This document shows positions 8,668-18,200 of a stretch of DNA of 64,000 bases, in pieces. Position 1 is the first letter of the stretch. Each line of letters opens with the position of its first letter. Below the pieces are notes generated by a model. The model was given only the letters and a program-made list of their open reading frames with translations, did no database searches and was not told where the DNA came from. A program made the position numbers and the translations under genes. Source of the stretch: CAMAXB01 sp964476565 (lineage in GTDB: Bacteria > Verrucomicrobiota > Verrucomicrobiia > Opitutales > Opitutaceae); NCBI GenBank assembly GCA_964476565.1, contig CAYZBG010000004.1, positions 1-64,000 of the forward strand. The letters run 5' to 3'.

Positions 8668-9582
8668 ATGAGCATTGCCGCAGAACATCTCGAAAAGCTC
8701 CGGACACTGCCGGACCGCCTCAAGTTGGTCCTCACGGGTCAGGACACGGCGATTGATCTGGTCGCTGAGCGCCTGCAGCACGGGGAACTTGGGCTCACGG
8801 TACCAGGTCGACCCAAAGCGAGCTTTCTCTTTCTTGGGCCGACCGGAGTAGGGAAGACGGAACTGACCTTGCGCTTCACAGAGGACTTGCTTGGCCCGGA
8901 TCGGGTGGTCCGACTCGACATGTCGGAGTACCAGACGGCGGATCGCCTCGCCCTGCTCCTTGGGACGGCGGATGAGCCGGGACGGATCGCAGAGGGCTAC
9001 GATGCGTGTGCGGGCTGCGGCACGCTGCTCTTCGATGAAATCGAAAAAGCGCATCCGCGGGTCCTGGACGTGCTGCTTCAGCTCCTCGATGCGGCGCGGC
9101 TGACGACGGGGCGGAACCGGGTGCTGGATTTCTCGGCGTGGTATGTCGTGCTCACGAGCAACATCGGAGCGCAGCGGATCATGACGCTGCGAAAGTCGAA
9201 GTATGAGACGATGGAGCGCCTCGTGCGGCAGGATGCGCAGCGTGAACTACGGCCGGAAATCTTCGCGCGGATCACGCTGACCGTCGTGTTCAACAAACTG
9301 AACTACGAGGCGCAGTGCGCGATTGCCGCGGGTCTCGTGGAGAAGGAGTGCCGGCTGTTAGCCAAGCAGGGGTACCGCGTTTCCCCAGAACCATCGGTAC
9401 AGGGAATTGTGGTGAGCCGCGGCTATCACGACCGCTTGGGAGCGAGGCCGATGCGCGATGCGGCGGAAGTTTTGGTTCGCAGCGCACTTGCGCGCGACCT
9501 GCTGCGCGGGGGCATAGGCTCGGGGCAGCTGCTCCCGCATGCGGATGGAATGAAACTACAACTCAACCCTGCCGCGTCGTAG
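8668..9582 (+). CDS. ClpB-like AAA+ ATPase, single domain
   Basis: 304 residues that correspond to only the second ATPase domain of ClpA/ClpB plus its C-terminal lid. Seen are Walker A GPTGVGKT (57-64), Walker B LLFDEIEKAH (120-129), a sensor-1 LTSNIG (162-167), an arginine-finger region RPEIFARI (195-202) and a small C-domain sensor-2 segment GARPMRDAAE. The Clp N-domain, first AAA domain and middle coiled coil are absent. It follows the lipoprotein by 9 bases and is the only ATPase in the secretion operon. It may remodel substrates or the channel. It is not a VirB4/VirB11/VirD4 homologue by motif. Confidence 0.8.
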   Translation: MSIAAEHLEKLRTLPDRLKLVLTGQDTAIDLVAERLQHGELGLTVPGRPKASFLFLGPTGVGKTELTLRFTEDLLGPDRVVRLDMSEYQTADRLALLLGTADEPGRIAEGYDACAGCGTLLFDEIEKAHPRVLDVLLQLLDAARLTTGRNRVLDFSAWYVVLTSNIGAQRIMTLRKSKYETMERLVRQDAQRELRPEIFARITLTVVFNKLNYEAQCAIAAGLVEKECRLLAKQGYRVSPEPSVQGIVVSRGYHDRLGARPMRDAAEVLVRSALARDLLRGGIGSGQLLPHADGMKLQLNPAAS

Positions 9583-9584
9583 CC

Positions 9585-10313
9585 ATGCTGCCAAAGACTG
9601 CCGCGCCACGCATTGTGGTGCTAAAAGGCGATAAGCTCTACGGAGACTTGATCAGCCGTCACATCAAGGAGCTCTGGCGTAATGCGGTCGTGCAGGTGTT
9701 TCAGCTGGGCTTCGACGCGCTCGACTCGATTCAGGCGCAGGTGCCGGATCTCTTCATCACCGGCGTAAAGATCGATGACATGGACGGCTTGGAGCACTTG
9801 GAGCCCTTTATCGATACAGCCTTGCCCATCCTCGTGCTCACCTCCCGTAAGGACGCCCGCACCTTCGAATTACTCCGCAATCTTCGCTATGACGGCCTTT
9901 ATGACGGGCATGCGGAAGGCTTGGAACACTTGCCGAACGCCCTGCAACAGGTGATTCAGCGGCGACTCTACGTGAGCCCTAGTATGACTCCTCTGTTGAA
10001 ACGCCCTAAGAGCATCACGCTGGATACGCTGACCGACAAAGAACAGATGGTGCTTTCCGTCATTGGAGACGGGTCCGACAACCATGAGGCAGGGAAACGG
10101 CTTGGGCTTTCTCCGTTCACGGTCAGCTCGCACCGGAAGGCAATCATGGCGAAGCTCAAGCTGCATCACAAAGGCCAGCTCATGATGTACGCGTTTCAGA
10201 ACGGGTACGTGTGGGTGACGGAGCGCCACGTCCGCTATCCCGGATTTCAGCGTCGACTCCAGGCTTCGGGCGCGTCGCCCAAACAGCCGCCGCCCGCTCG
10301 CGCTAGCGCGTAG
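9585..10313 (+). CDS. LuxR-family regulator with degenerate receiver domain
   Basis: 242 residues from the ATG at 9585, two bases after the ATPase stop; a longer in-frame opening from 9315 lies inside the ATPase gene and is rejected. Residues about 10-125 have response-regulator architecture, but where the phosphoacceptor Asp should be (PDLFITGVKIDDMDG) there is Thr/Gly, so phosphorylation is unlikely. Residues about 150-215 are a LuxR helix-turn-helix (LTDKEQMVLSVIGDG, HEAGKRLGLSPFTVSSHRK). It probably controls the transfer operon in response to something other than phosphate. Confidence 0.8.
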   Translation: MLPKTAAPRIVVLKGDKLYGDLISRHIKELWRNAVVQVFQLGFDALDSIQAQVPDLFITGVKIDDMDGLEHLEPFIDTALPILVLTSRKDARTFELLRNLRYDGLYDGHAEGLEHLPNALQQVIQRRLYVSPSMTPLLKRPKSITLDTLTDKEQMVLSVIGDGSDNHEAGKRLGLSPFTVSSHRKAIMAKLKLHHKGQLMMYAFQNGYVWVTERHVRYPGFQRRLQASGASPKQPPPARASA

Positions 10314-10437
10314 GGATGCGGCAAAGACGGGTTTACCGGTGAAATAGGTAAGGAAGAGAGATAGCTTAAGCCTCGGACTAAGAGTGAATAGTAACTTGCA
10401 GGTTGTCATTTGGGACGAAGCATATCATTTAGATGGT

Positions 10438-11046
10438 ATGTCTCAAGTAGTTCACTCAGCGTCTAACCTCGGCGGCGAGGGTGGCCTGTCGGTCGCGGCC
10501 TCGCCCGAGTACGCGAAGTTCCGTTCGGCGGTGGAATCGGTGGCCGCGTTTGTCTCACCGACGAGCGTGTTACCGATGCTCGACGAGTTGTTACATGAAC
10601 AGATTCAAAAAGAGTTGTCCCAACTGTCGGCGCGTCCCGAGTGGCTGAGGAAGCAGCTTGGCCGGCGGGGCGACGCGATCACGGCGGAGTTACTGGGCAG
10701 CAACCGTGACTACGTTGCGGGCGCAGCCTACGTGTGCGAGACCTTTGGCCTGCCGCGTTCAACGCTTCACCGGGAGAAGGATGCGGGCAAGGTGATCGCG
10801 TACCGACCGACCAAAAACGCGGACTTCGTTTTCCCCTTGGAGCAGTTCCAGAAGGGTGGGGTGTATCCATGGGCCGAGGGCATCGTCGAAGCCGTGGGTA
10901 ACGGCGCGCCGGCGATTCATTTTCTCTACGTGCCGCGGGAACAGTTGGAAGGTCTCAGTTTCGGCGCGTCTCTGAGGGACAACCAAAGGCCGGATGCCCT
11001 TGAGGTCATGGGGGCAACGCTGAAGCGCCTCACCCGTGGCGAATGA
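10438..11046 (+). CDS. Antitoxin of RES toxin pair, MbcA/ParS/Xre-like
   Basis: About 202 residues from the ATG at 10438; an in-frame GTG at 10384 would add 18. The middle (about 100-125; YVCETFGLPRSTLHREKDAGK) looks like a winged or helix-turn-helix segment. The C-terminal 60 residues (FVFPLEQFQKGGVYPW, IHFLYVPREQLEGLSF, PDALEVMGATLKRL) follow the pattern of the MbcA/ParS/Xre toxin-binding domain (FP-x-x-QF, Fl-x-x-x-x-x-L-x-G). The stop overlaps the toxin start by ATGA, the normal arrangement of RES toxin modules. It would neutralise the toxin and repress the pair. Confidence 0.65.
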   Translation: MSQVVHSASNLGGEGGLSVAASPEYAKFRSAVESVAAFVSPTSVLPMLDELLHEQIQKELSQLSARPEWLRKQLGRRGDAITAELLGSNRDYVAGAAYVCETFGLPRSTLHREKDAGKVIAYRPTKNADFVFPLEQFQKGGVYPWAEGIVEAVGNGAPAIHFLYVPREQLEGLSFGASLRDNQRPDALEVMGATLKRLTRGE

Positions 11047-11681
11047 GCGCGGCCCGAGGCACACCGGCTCGGCCACCCGCTGATCTTTCGTCACGCGACT
11101 TGAGCGATTTGAGGGTGAGTGTCGCGGGTGAATTTTTGCGGATTTCCCACGAGAAGGCGCCACTCCTGGACTGGTCAAACAGCGACGGTGCCCGCTTCAG
11201 TGGGCCCGGGCTTCCGTGCTCAGTGCTGTACGTGGCAGAAAACAAGGAGACGTGTTTCTGGGAGCGGTTTGGGGAGGAGATCCGAGATCAGTCTCTTGAT
11301 AAGCGTGGCGTGAGTGAGAAGATCCTCGGCGAGCGTGTGTGGAAGAGTGTCACGATTACTCCAGGGGGTGCCGCGCAGTGTCTTGATTTGCGGGACGCGG
11401 AGACGTTGCGACGTATCGCAGCCGATGGAGGGACGTTTTTTGCGACGTACGATGTGACGCAGGCCTGGGCGGAGGCACTGATGCACCATCCTGCGGGCAT
11501 CGAAGGCCTCATCTACACGTCACGGCTCAATACGCCGGAGACATGCGTGGCGTTGTTCGGGCGGCCGCGCTTTCTTGCCGCGCCAACGCCCGTGGGCGCG
11601 GCCGTTCTGCCGGTGCGGCCACTGGACGATCCGGAATTGCTCACGCTTCTCGCGCGTGAGCGGATCGCGCTACTGTCATGA
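11043..11681 (+). CDS. RES-domain toxin (predicted NAD-degrading)
   Basis: 212 residues. RES-family features are an early Arg (GEFLRISH), GARFSGPGLPCSVLYVAENKET with the conserved Glu, and near the C-terminus GIEGLIYTSRLNTPETCVALF containing the conserved Ser and the terminal hydrophobic strand. Characterised RES toxins (MbcT, ParT) degrade NAD or ADP-ribosylate targets and are lethal without their antitoxin. Coupled to the upstream antitoxin-like gene and located at the end of the transfer operon, it probably serves as an addiction module for the mobile element. Confidence 0.75.
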   Translation: MSAARGTPARPPADLSSRDLSDLRVSVAGEFLRISHEKAPLLDWSNSDGARFSGPGLPCSVLYVAENKETCFWERFGEEIRDQSLDKRGVSEKILGERVWKSVTITPGGAAQCLDLRDAETLRRIAADGGTFFATYDVTQAWAEALMHHPAGIEGLIYTSRLNTPETCVALFGRPRFLAAPTPVGAAVLPVRPLDDPELLTLLARERIALLS

Positions 11682-12073
11682 GGATGTTCCTTAGGTGGAC
11701 AGCTTCGAATCCGAAGATCGGATATAAATAGCCGGGCGACTTACTCGCACGGCGCCCTCACTCGGGTCGCACAAGCGGCGCCCACACGGCAGGAAGCGGA
11801 GAGTCGCCCCAGGCCGAGGAGCGAAGGGCGAAGTCGGCGACGTGGAGGTGCGGCAAGTCCTCCGGTGTCGCGACCCCCGGCTACGGAGGGAGCGATCCTG
11901 ACGAAGTGCCGCGTGGCGCGGATCTTCGTCAGAGGAGGACGTTAGCACCGGAGCTATGCCGTCTTCGGCTGTAGCGAGGACGCGTGGGGCGACTCGTAGT
12001 GCCACGCTGCCTGATCCCTGCCGCTTGTGCGAGGTGCCCTCGCCTTCAAGCCGACCGTGAATTCTGTCGGGCG
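11682..12073. other. Non-coding structured stretch after the RES module
   Basis: No convincing gene in about 390 bases. The DNA holds nested perfect inverted repeats: outer arms CTCCGGTG (11860-11867) and CACCGGAG (11946-11953), inner arms CTGACGAAG (11898-11906) and CTTCGTCAG (11924-11932), plus a small GCCG-CGGC hairpin just after. The compact fold could be an RNA, a replication iteron-type region or an oriT-like structure. Nothing identifies which. Confidence 0.5.
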
Positions 12074-12092
12074 AAAAAAGGGCCGAAGCCCC
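12074..12092 (-). terminator. Rho-independent terminator of the DUF6573 gene
   Basis: On the minus strand GGGC-TTCG-GCCC is followed by a run of six T (the A run at 12074-12079 on plus), 5 bases beyond the stop codon at 12098. A textbook tetraloop terminator. Confidence 0.85.
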
Positions 12093-12097
12093 GGGGA

Positions 12098-12466
12098 TTA
12101 GTCCTCGTACGGCAGCATGAGGGTGAGGACGGGGGCATGTGTGTCGCCAGGCCCGATGTGGAGTTTGAGGCGATGCATCGTTCCGGTGATGATGACCTCG
12201 AACATGATCTGCTCACGGTTTTCGGAGCCGGGGATCGCAAGCTTCGCCATCGTTGCGAGGTCGTGGCAGATCCCGGCGATGTCTTGACCGGGGATTTCGA
12301 GGGCTTGATCGATGATCGCCCAGACGGTGGAGGTGCACGCGAAGGGGTATTTCCAGTGCTGGCGGATCGAATCGACGTGGCTGAGGTCAACGAGCACGCC
12401 GTCGGCGATGGCTTGAGCGCGAGAGTAGGAGTAGATCGTATCCCCGAACGGATTTTCACAGGACAT
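12098..12466 (-). CDS. DUF6573 family protein
   Basis: 122 residues from the ATG at 12466 (MSCENPFGDTIYSYSRAQAI). The N-terminal F/G-x-x-I-x-S-Y-[ST]-RAQAI-x-DGVLVD pattern and the C-terminal LKLHIGPGDTHAPVLTLMLPYED ending are characteristic of the DUF6573 family, which in my experience occurs on plasmids and conjugative elements. Function unknown. The open frame extends 12 codons further upstream, but those residues look non-conserved. Confidence 0.75.
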   Translation of the reverse strand: MSCENPFGDTIYSYSRAQAIADGVLVDLSHVDSIRQHWKYPFACTSTVWAIIDQALEIPGQDIAGICHDLATMAKLAIPGSENREQIMFEVIITGTMHRLKLHIGPGDTHAPVLTLMLPYED

Positions 12467-12762
12467 GGTTTGATGCCGTTCGGCCCGTGGAGCGTGTGTC
12501 ACATCCCGTGACCTTATCGCCTACTGCCGATTGGCGATTTTCGCTCCACACCCGAAAGTCAAAGCGGTGAACGAAGCGCCGAGGCCGCGTCCCGCGTAGC
12601 GGGACCAACGAGAGGGCAGCGGAGTGTTTCCGCGGGGTGGAGATCGCGCAGCGATACGACCTTGACCGGGTGTAGCATGGCGAAATCAGCGGCTGGCAGT
12701 CGCACTAAGAATTCGAGCAGAGCGAGCATTGGTCCGTTCGCTTGGTCGGCGCCGAAGGACAC
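12467..12762. other. Intergenic, no confident gene
   Basis: Between the DUF6573 gene and the next terminator. A minus-strand frame at 12559-12762 (67 residues, GTG start within the terminator stem region) is open but has no recognisable feature. Presumably carries the DUF6573 promoter. Confidence 0.4.
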
Positions 12763-12791
12763 AAAAAAGGCGGCCGGGGTTACCGGCCGCC
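12763..12791 (-). terminator. Rho-independent terminator of the 98-aa plasmid-type gene
   Basis: Minus-strand stem GGCGGCCGG / CCGGCCGCC (9 perfect pairs; plus coordinates 12769-12777 and 12783-12791) followed by six T (A run 12763-12768), 14 bases past the stop at 12806. Confidence 0.85.
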
Positions 12792-12805
12792 GTGGCTGGC
12801 GAGGG

Positions 12806-13102
12806 TCACTCGCTTTGTTCTGACTTCAGTTCCGCGAGGCGGTCGAAGATGAACGTGTGGGCTTGGTCGGCCAGCTTGGCGACGAGCGGGAGGTCATCAC
12901 GGCCGAAGCTGTCGGTGTCGTGATAGTTCTTGGCGTCGTCCACGTAGGTCCGGGCGAAGGTCACGTTGTAGAATTTCTTCTGATCGGCTTCGTTCTCCCA
13001 CACGGCGGCTTTGATCCGGCCGAAGCGGAAGGTTTTGACTGGCTGGTTGGCGCTGCTCGTGGCTTTGGCAGGCGAGGCGGTTTGAGCGTTCTTGGAGGGC
13101 AT
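12806..13102 (-). CDS. Hypothetical plasmid-type protein
   Basis: 98 residues from the ATG at 13102 (MPSKNAQTASPAKATSS). A disordered Ala/Ser/Lys-rich N-terminus of 20 residues precedes a folded part: VKTFRFGRIKAAVWENEADQ, then FYNVTFARTYVDDAKNYHDT, ending in an acidic helix. The R-x-G-x-I-K-A-A-V-W-E-N pattern resembles small proteins seen on integrative elements and plasmids, but I cannot name a family. The longer open frame upstream to 13501 is rejected since it has no such character. It has its own strong terminator, which supports expression. Confidence 0.6.
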   Translation of the reverse strand: MPSKNAQTASPAKATSSANQPVKTFRFGRIKAAVWENEADQKKFYNVTFARTYVDDAKNYHDTDSFGRDDLPLVAKLADQAHTFIFDRLAELKSEQSE

Positions 13103-13806
13103 TGTGTTCCTTTTTTTGTTTGTGAGGAGCGGGATTGCTCTCTCGCCCCAAGGCGGGGGTGCCGGCCGGGACGAGGGGACGGGTGGGGGGATTCCTTTCA
13201 AGGAGGACCCGAACGCTCCCAGTCCGCGCAGCGGCGTCGCGGCAGGAGGGGCCGCCAGAGAGAGCGACAACGATCCGGAGAAAAAAGAACGTGACGCCTT
13301 GCCCGGCAAAACGCGGATCGCTAGCAGCAAGGAACGCTGGTGGCGCTGACAATGAATTCTTTGCTTCGGCTGGTTCAGCGAGTGGGAGAATGATGCCGGT
13401 GAAAGTTTGCTGCGGTCTCGCTTATTCTGGAATGACGCCATGTCACGATAACACCGGCCTTCATGACCTACGTAGCCGAAATAGAGCCACAGGGTCAGCA
13501 TGGCTCGCGGGATTGCAGTGACCCGGTGTGACGGAGGGCAGGTTGCAGGGGGCGTGGGCCACAGGCATCGTGTGATAAATGCAAAGTCATATGGCTTTAC
13601 CTTAAGTAAACGGCCCGCCGTCCCCGACAGTCGGCTTATACAGAAATGAGTGTACTTTTACTGCCGATGTCTAGGAGCATAACTATTAACAAACAGTTTC
13701 CCCCGTGCGATTACACTTAGGCTGGCACGATCAATCTTTTATCGCCCGGATCATCTCCTCAACAACAACCTAGGGTCAATGGCGTGTTTGCTGCTTACCG
13801 GTCGCT
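13103..13806. other. 700-base gap, probable mobile-element edge
   Basis: No gene recognised. The stretch is a patchwork: GC-rich purine runs to about 13350, then AT-richer DNA from about 13560 with a potential promoter for the deaminase gene at 13807. No tRNA, direct repeat matching the 1.7 kb junction, or integrase was found. The right end of the element lies somewhere here by inference only. Confidence 0.4.
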
Positions 13807-15186
13807 ATGTCCTTTTCCAATCCCGTAGATCTACTTGTGCGCAACGCCGGTTATATCGTGACTATGGACGGACCGGAGTTACCGGGTGGATGGGTTGCCA
13901 TCCGCGAGGGCTTTATCGATGCGGTGGGGGCAAGTGGAACGGCTGAGCCGCTCGCGCGAGAAACGGTGGACGCGCGGGGTGGGTTGATAACGCCCGGGAT
14001 GATTTGCACGCATCATCACATCTATCAGAACCTGACTCGGAATTGGTTTTCGGACGAACTGGCGGTAGGTCTTTTTGCTTGGTTAGTGAAGCTGAACCCC
14101 ATCTGGGCGTATCTGGATGAGGAGGCGTCTTACCTTTCGACTTGGGTGGGGCTTGCGGAAATGGCGCTGGGAGGCTGCACGACCTCGAGTGATCACCTTA
14201 ACAACCACCCGAAACCGTATTTGATCGATGCGCAAATTCGCGCGGCGCGAGATGTCGGGGTTCGGTTCTATCCAACGCGGGGCGCAATGGACTTGGGCGT
14301 TCGACACGGCTCAATCACCGCCGATGCCTGTGCACAGGATATCGATGAGATTCTGTCGGACTGTAAGCGCCTCGTGGAACGTTATCACGAGCGAGAAAAA
14401 GGCGCTTTCATCCGTATCGGGATTGCACCATGTAATCCATTTGCAACGACAACCGAGCTCATGAAGCGAAGCGCGGAGCTTGCGGAAAAACTGGACGTGC
14501 GATTGCACACCCACTTAGCCGAATCGAAGGACGAGGAGAATTTTTGTTTAGATAAACTGGGTATGCGGCCGATGGATCGCTTTCGGGACTGCGGCTGGGA
14601 TAGCGGGCGTACGTGGGTGGCGCATGGCGTTTGTTTGGACGAAGCCGAATTGACTCACATGGGAAAATGCCGCTGCGGCATCGCCCACTGTCCCACATCA
14701 AACATTTTCTTTAACAAGACCGTGGGCGACATCAATTTGATGCGTCGCCTGGGAGTTCCGGTCGGTCTTGGAGTTGATGGTGGCGCTTCGGCGGGCCATG
14801 GGAGCATGTATCACGAGACGCGAATGACCATGCTGGCTAGCCAGCTGAGGTCCGGCACTACATTGACGCGGGCTCGCGATGCGTTGGAGCATGCCACGAT
14901 CGGCGGAGCCCAGTGTCTTGGCCGGGAGGACGACCTCGGAAAGATCGCAGTGGGTTACTGCGCTGATCTCGTGGTCTGGCCTTTCAGCGGCATCTTTTTT
15001 TCGGGTTTTCACGGCGACGCTGTGGAGGCTTGGCTGCGGAATGGTCCGCTTTTTGCGCAGGAGACGATTGTGGCCGGCAAGCGTGTTGTGTCGGGGGGGG
15101 CGTTGCAGCTACCTGACCTCGAGGAAAAACTGGCGGCCCATCAGCGAGTTTCGGATGCGTGGCGAAGACTTGGCGGGTTGGCCTAA
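13807..15186 (+). CDS. 8-oxoguanine deaminase / AtzB-TrzN-like amidohydrolase
   Basis: 459 residues, amidohydrolase superfamily, cytosolic. Zinc ligands: THHHIYQNLTR (first H-x-H, about residue 66-74), LHTHLAESKDE, AHGVCLDEAEL and GLGVDGGAS (catalytic Asp). The HHH-Y-Q-LTR sequence and the overall colinearity match 8-oxoguanine deaminases, which convert 8-oxoguanine to urate; triazine hydrolases AtzB and TrzN are close relatives with similar motifs. It stands alone on the plus strand, convergent with the molybdenum hydroxylase. Expected reaction: removal of an amino (or chloro/alkylamino) group from an aromatic N-heterocycle. Substrate not determinable here. Confidence 0.8.
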   Translation: MSFSNPVDLLVRNAGYIVTMDGPELPGGWVAIREGFIDAVGASGTAEPLARETVDARGGLITPGMICTHHHIYQNLTRNWFSDELAVGLFAWLVKLNPIWAYLDEEASYLSTWVGLAEMALGGCTTSSDHLNNHPKPYLIDAQIRAARDVGVRFYPTRGAMDLGVRHGSITADACAQDIDEILSDCKRLVERYHEREKGAFIRIGIAPCNPFATTTELMKRSAELAEKLDVRLHTHLAESKDEENFCLDKLGMRPMDRFRDCGWDSGRTWVAHGVCLDEAELTHMGKCRCGIAHCPTSNIFFNKTVGDINLMRRLGVPVGLGVDGGASAGHGSMYHETRMTMLASQLRSGTTLTRARDALEHATIGGAQCLGREDDLGKIAVGYCADLVVWPFSGIFFSGFHGDAVEAWLRNGPLFAQETIVAGKRVVSGGALQLPDLEEKLAAHQRVSDAWRRLGGLA

Positions 15187-15261
15187 ACTGTCGAAGGTGC
15201 GGTGCAATTTTTCTGTGCGCACTGGGTCGTGGTCGCACGAGGATCCCCATTCAGTGCTGCA

Positions 15262-18200
15262 TCATGTACTGGGAGCCGTGGTGCTGATTTGACCGGCGGG
15301 ATCCCGGGCAAAGCGCCGTTTTTGAATAGCGTGGAAGATGGCCTCCGTGGTGGCCGGTGCAGGCAGGTCGATTTCGGCTGTAGCCAGGGGATGACTAAAG
15401 GCAGCGACGGCTTCGCGCAGGGCCTCGCGCACGGAAATGGCGAGCATTATGGGTGGTTCGCCGGTGCTTTTGCCTCCGTGGATCGCCTTAGCTTCGTGGG
15501 CATCGGGGAGCAGACTCACTCGGAAGTCCCGTGGAGCATCACTGAATGCGGGGATAAGGTAGCTGCTGGCTCCATGCGAAAGCAGCCGGCCACGCTCATC
15601 GAAGCGCAGATCCTCGCGGGTCAGCCATCCGACTCCTTGCACGATCCCGCCTTCGATCTGTCCACGGTCGATACCAGGATTGAGGGAGTTACCGGCGTCG
15701 TGGAGCACGTCCATGCGCCTTACTTGAAAATCGCCGGTGAGCCCGTCGACTTCGACTTCGGCGACCGCGGCGCCGTATGCGAAGTAAGCGAACGGTTGAC
15801 CCCGCCCTTTCTCACGGTCGAAGTGCACGTCCGGCATTCGGAAGAATCCCGTTGCGGCGAGGGGAATGCGGTCCCAGTAAGCTCGGCCAACGACATCCGC
15901 AAAGGACACGCTTTCACTGCCAGCCCAGATGTGGCCCTGAACGAAGCGCAGTTCGGTAGGTTGGACGGAACGCTGGAAACGTTCATGGAAGAGGGTGCAA
16001 GCCGGTGGGGCGAGCCGCTCGCGGAGGGTGCGGCATGCATCGGCGAGAGCCGCGCCGTTGAGGTCGGCTCCGCTGGACGCGGCCGTGGCCGACGTGTTTG
16101 GCACCTTGTCGGTGCGGGTCCGCATCATGCGAACCTGGCGGCGTTCGACGCCGAGCTCACGTATAACGACTCCCAGAAGCTTCGTGTGCAACCCTTGGCC
16201 CATTTCCGTACCGCCGTGATTCACTTGGACGCTACCGTCGGCAAAGACAAGGACGAGCGCACCGGCTTGGTTGAGCGCCGACAGGGAAAAGCCAACCCCG
16301 TACTTTACCGGGGTGATCGCGAGCCCGCGTCGCACATCACGTTTCGTGGCGTTCCACCGGAGGATTTCTTCCCGGCGTTGTTCGAACTTCGAAGTTTCCA
16401 GCAGGCGGTTCCAGATGGTTCCTAGACGGAAATCCGTCTGGTACTGGCCATAGTGAGTAATCGAAGTTTCTCCTTCACGCTCATAAAAATTGAGGCGACG
16501 GACCTCGTGCGGGGGCCGCCCTACGCGTCGGGCGACACGATCAACGATTTCTTCCATGGCAAGAATACCTTGGGGCGCTCCAAAACCGCGAAACGCGGTG
16601 TTGGACGGCAAGTTTGTGCGGACGGCGGCTCCTCTCACCCGAAAATTTGGGATGTAAAAGGCGTTGTCGACATGGAGAACGGCGACTTCGATCACGGAAA
16701 GAGACACGTCCGCGCTCCAGCCGGCATTTGCCACCAAATCGATGTCGAGGGCAAGGATACGGCCGGCATCGTCGTGCCCCACGTTGAAGCGCGATAAGAA
16801 AGGGTGGCGTTTCCCGGTAATGCGAAAGTCTTCATCACGATCGAGCATGAGCCGCACGGGTCTACGCTGGTGCCATGCTCCGAGGGCTGCCAGAGCACCC
16901 ACGATCGTCGCCTGCGTTTCCTTGCCGCCGAATCCTCCGCCCATGCGCGGGCTTTCGACGACAACCTGGTTGCGCGGAAGTCCGAGGACCTGAGCGATCA
17001 ACGTCTGGTTTTCGGTGGGATGCTGAGTCGAACTTTCGATGTGCAGCCCATTTTCCCGGTCGACGCGTGCGAGGGCAGCATGGGTTTCGAGGTAAAAGTG
17101 TTCCTGGCCGCCGCTGTAAAATTGCCCGGAGAAAGCATGAGGCGAACGATCGAGCGCACCTTTGACATCGCCCCGTTCGATGACCTGCCAGGGCGCGAAC
17201 AGACGTCCCTGGTCGAGTGCCGTGGCGGCGTCGAGAATCGGAGGCAGTTCTTCGTAGGTGAGTCGGACCAGAGCGGCGGCGCTACGGCACACTTCAACGC
17301 TTTCTCCAATGATGAGGGCCACAGGTTGGCCGTGGTATTCGAGCGTCTCTTCAGCTAGCAGGACTTCGTCCTCTAGGACGCAGCCGATTTGATTGCGGCC
17401 AGGAATGTCGGACGCGGTGAGGATGGCGAAAACACCCTGTTGAGCCCGGGCGGCGGATACGTCGATGCGAAGATGCCGCGCCGAGGCAGTCGGGGAGCGC
17501 ACGATCCATGCATCGAGAATACCAGATTCTCGGGCCCGGTCGTCCACATATTCGGCGGCGCCAGTGGCGTGGGCGAGTCCACTTTCGTGGGTAAGTTCTC
17601 GGCCGCATTCCGCTTCGGGCCAGGCCTCGGAGGGTGCGAAATCGAGATCGCCTCGAAAGTGACGTTCGCGTTTATGGGACGGACGGAGCGTTTCCCGCAA
17701 CAAGCCAGCGAGAACTCGGAGGCGATAGTCGCGCGACGCGCGAAGGTCGGAGATGGGGTGCACTTCCGCCTCGAGCGCCGTGATGAGGGTTGGCTCGTCG
17801 ACTCGATCGGCCTCCGCGGCATGGCGGAGAAGCGCTTCTATGCGAGGGAGACGGCGGGGCGTTTCCGCCATACCTCCACACGCAACTTTGATGTCGACCA
17901 CTTCCCCCGTCGGAAGGCGCTGTATACGAGACGCTAGAGACAGGCTGCTTATATCCATTTCCCGGCGACGAGAGACTTTTTCAAAGTGGACTTCCGCAAT
18001 GGGGTGGTCACCTGCATAGCCGCAGGTCGAGGCTTCAAAACTTATGCTTGTGATGACTTCTCCGGAGGCGAGAGCGGTGCGCCGGTAGCCCTGAAACCAT
18101 GCATCCAAGGGGACAGTGCGTGTACCTGACCGAGATTGCAGTTCGATGCGCCCGTCGATTACGAGCAATAGCGGCGCGAAATCGCCGATTGGCGAGGCTG

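Noticed and set aside
8668..9582. ClpV of a type VI secretion system
   Set aside because: Only the second AAA domain is present, and no other T6SS gene occurs; neighbours are T4SS components.
9315..9584. Longer start for the LuxR regulator
   Set aside because: Would lie within the ATPase gene in another frame; ATG at 9585 gives the normal receiver beginning.
12559..12762. 67-residue minus-strand ORF
   Set aside because: Starts with GTG inside a terminator, no ribosome site and no recognisable feature.
13103..13501. N-terminal extension of the 98-residue protein
   Set aside because: Upstream residues look like translated non-coding sequence; the ATG at 13102 begins a plausible small protein.
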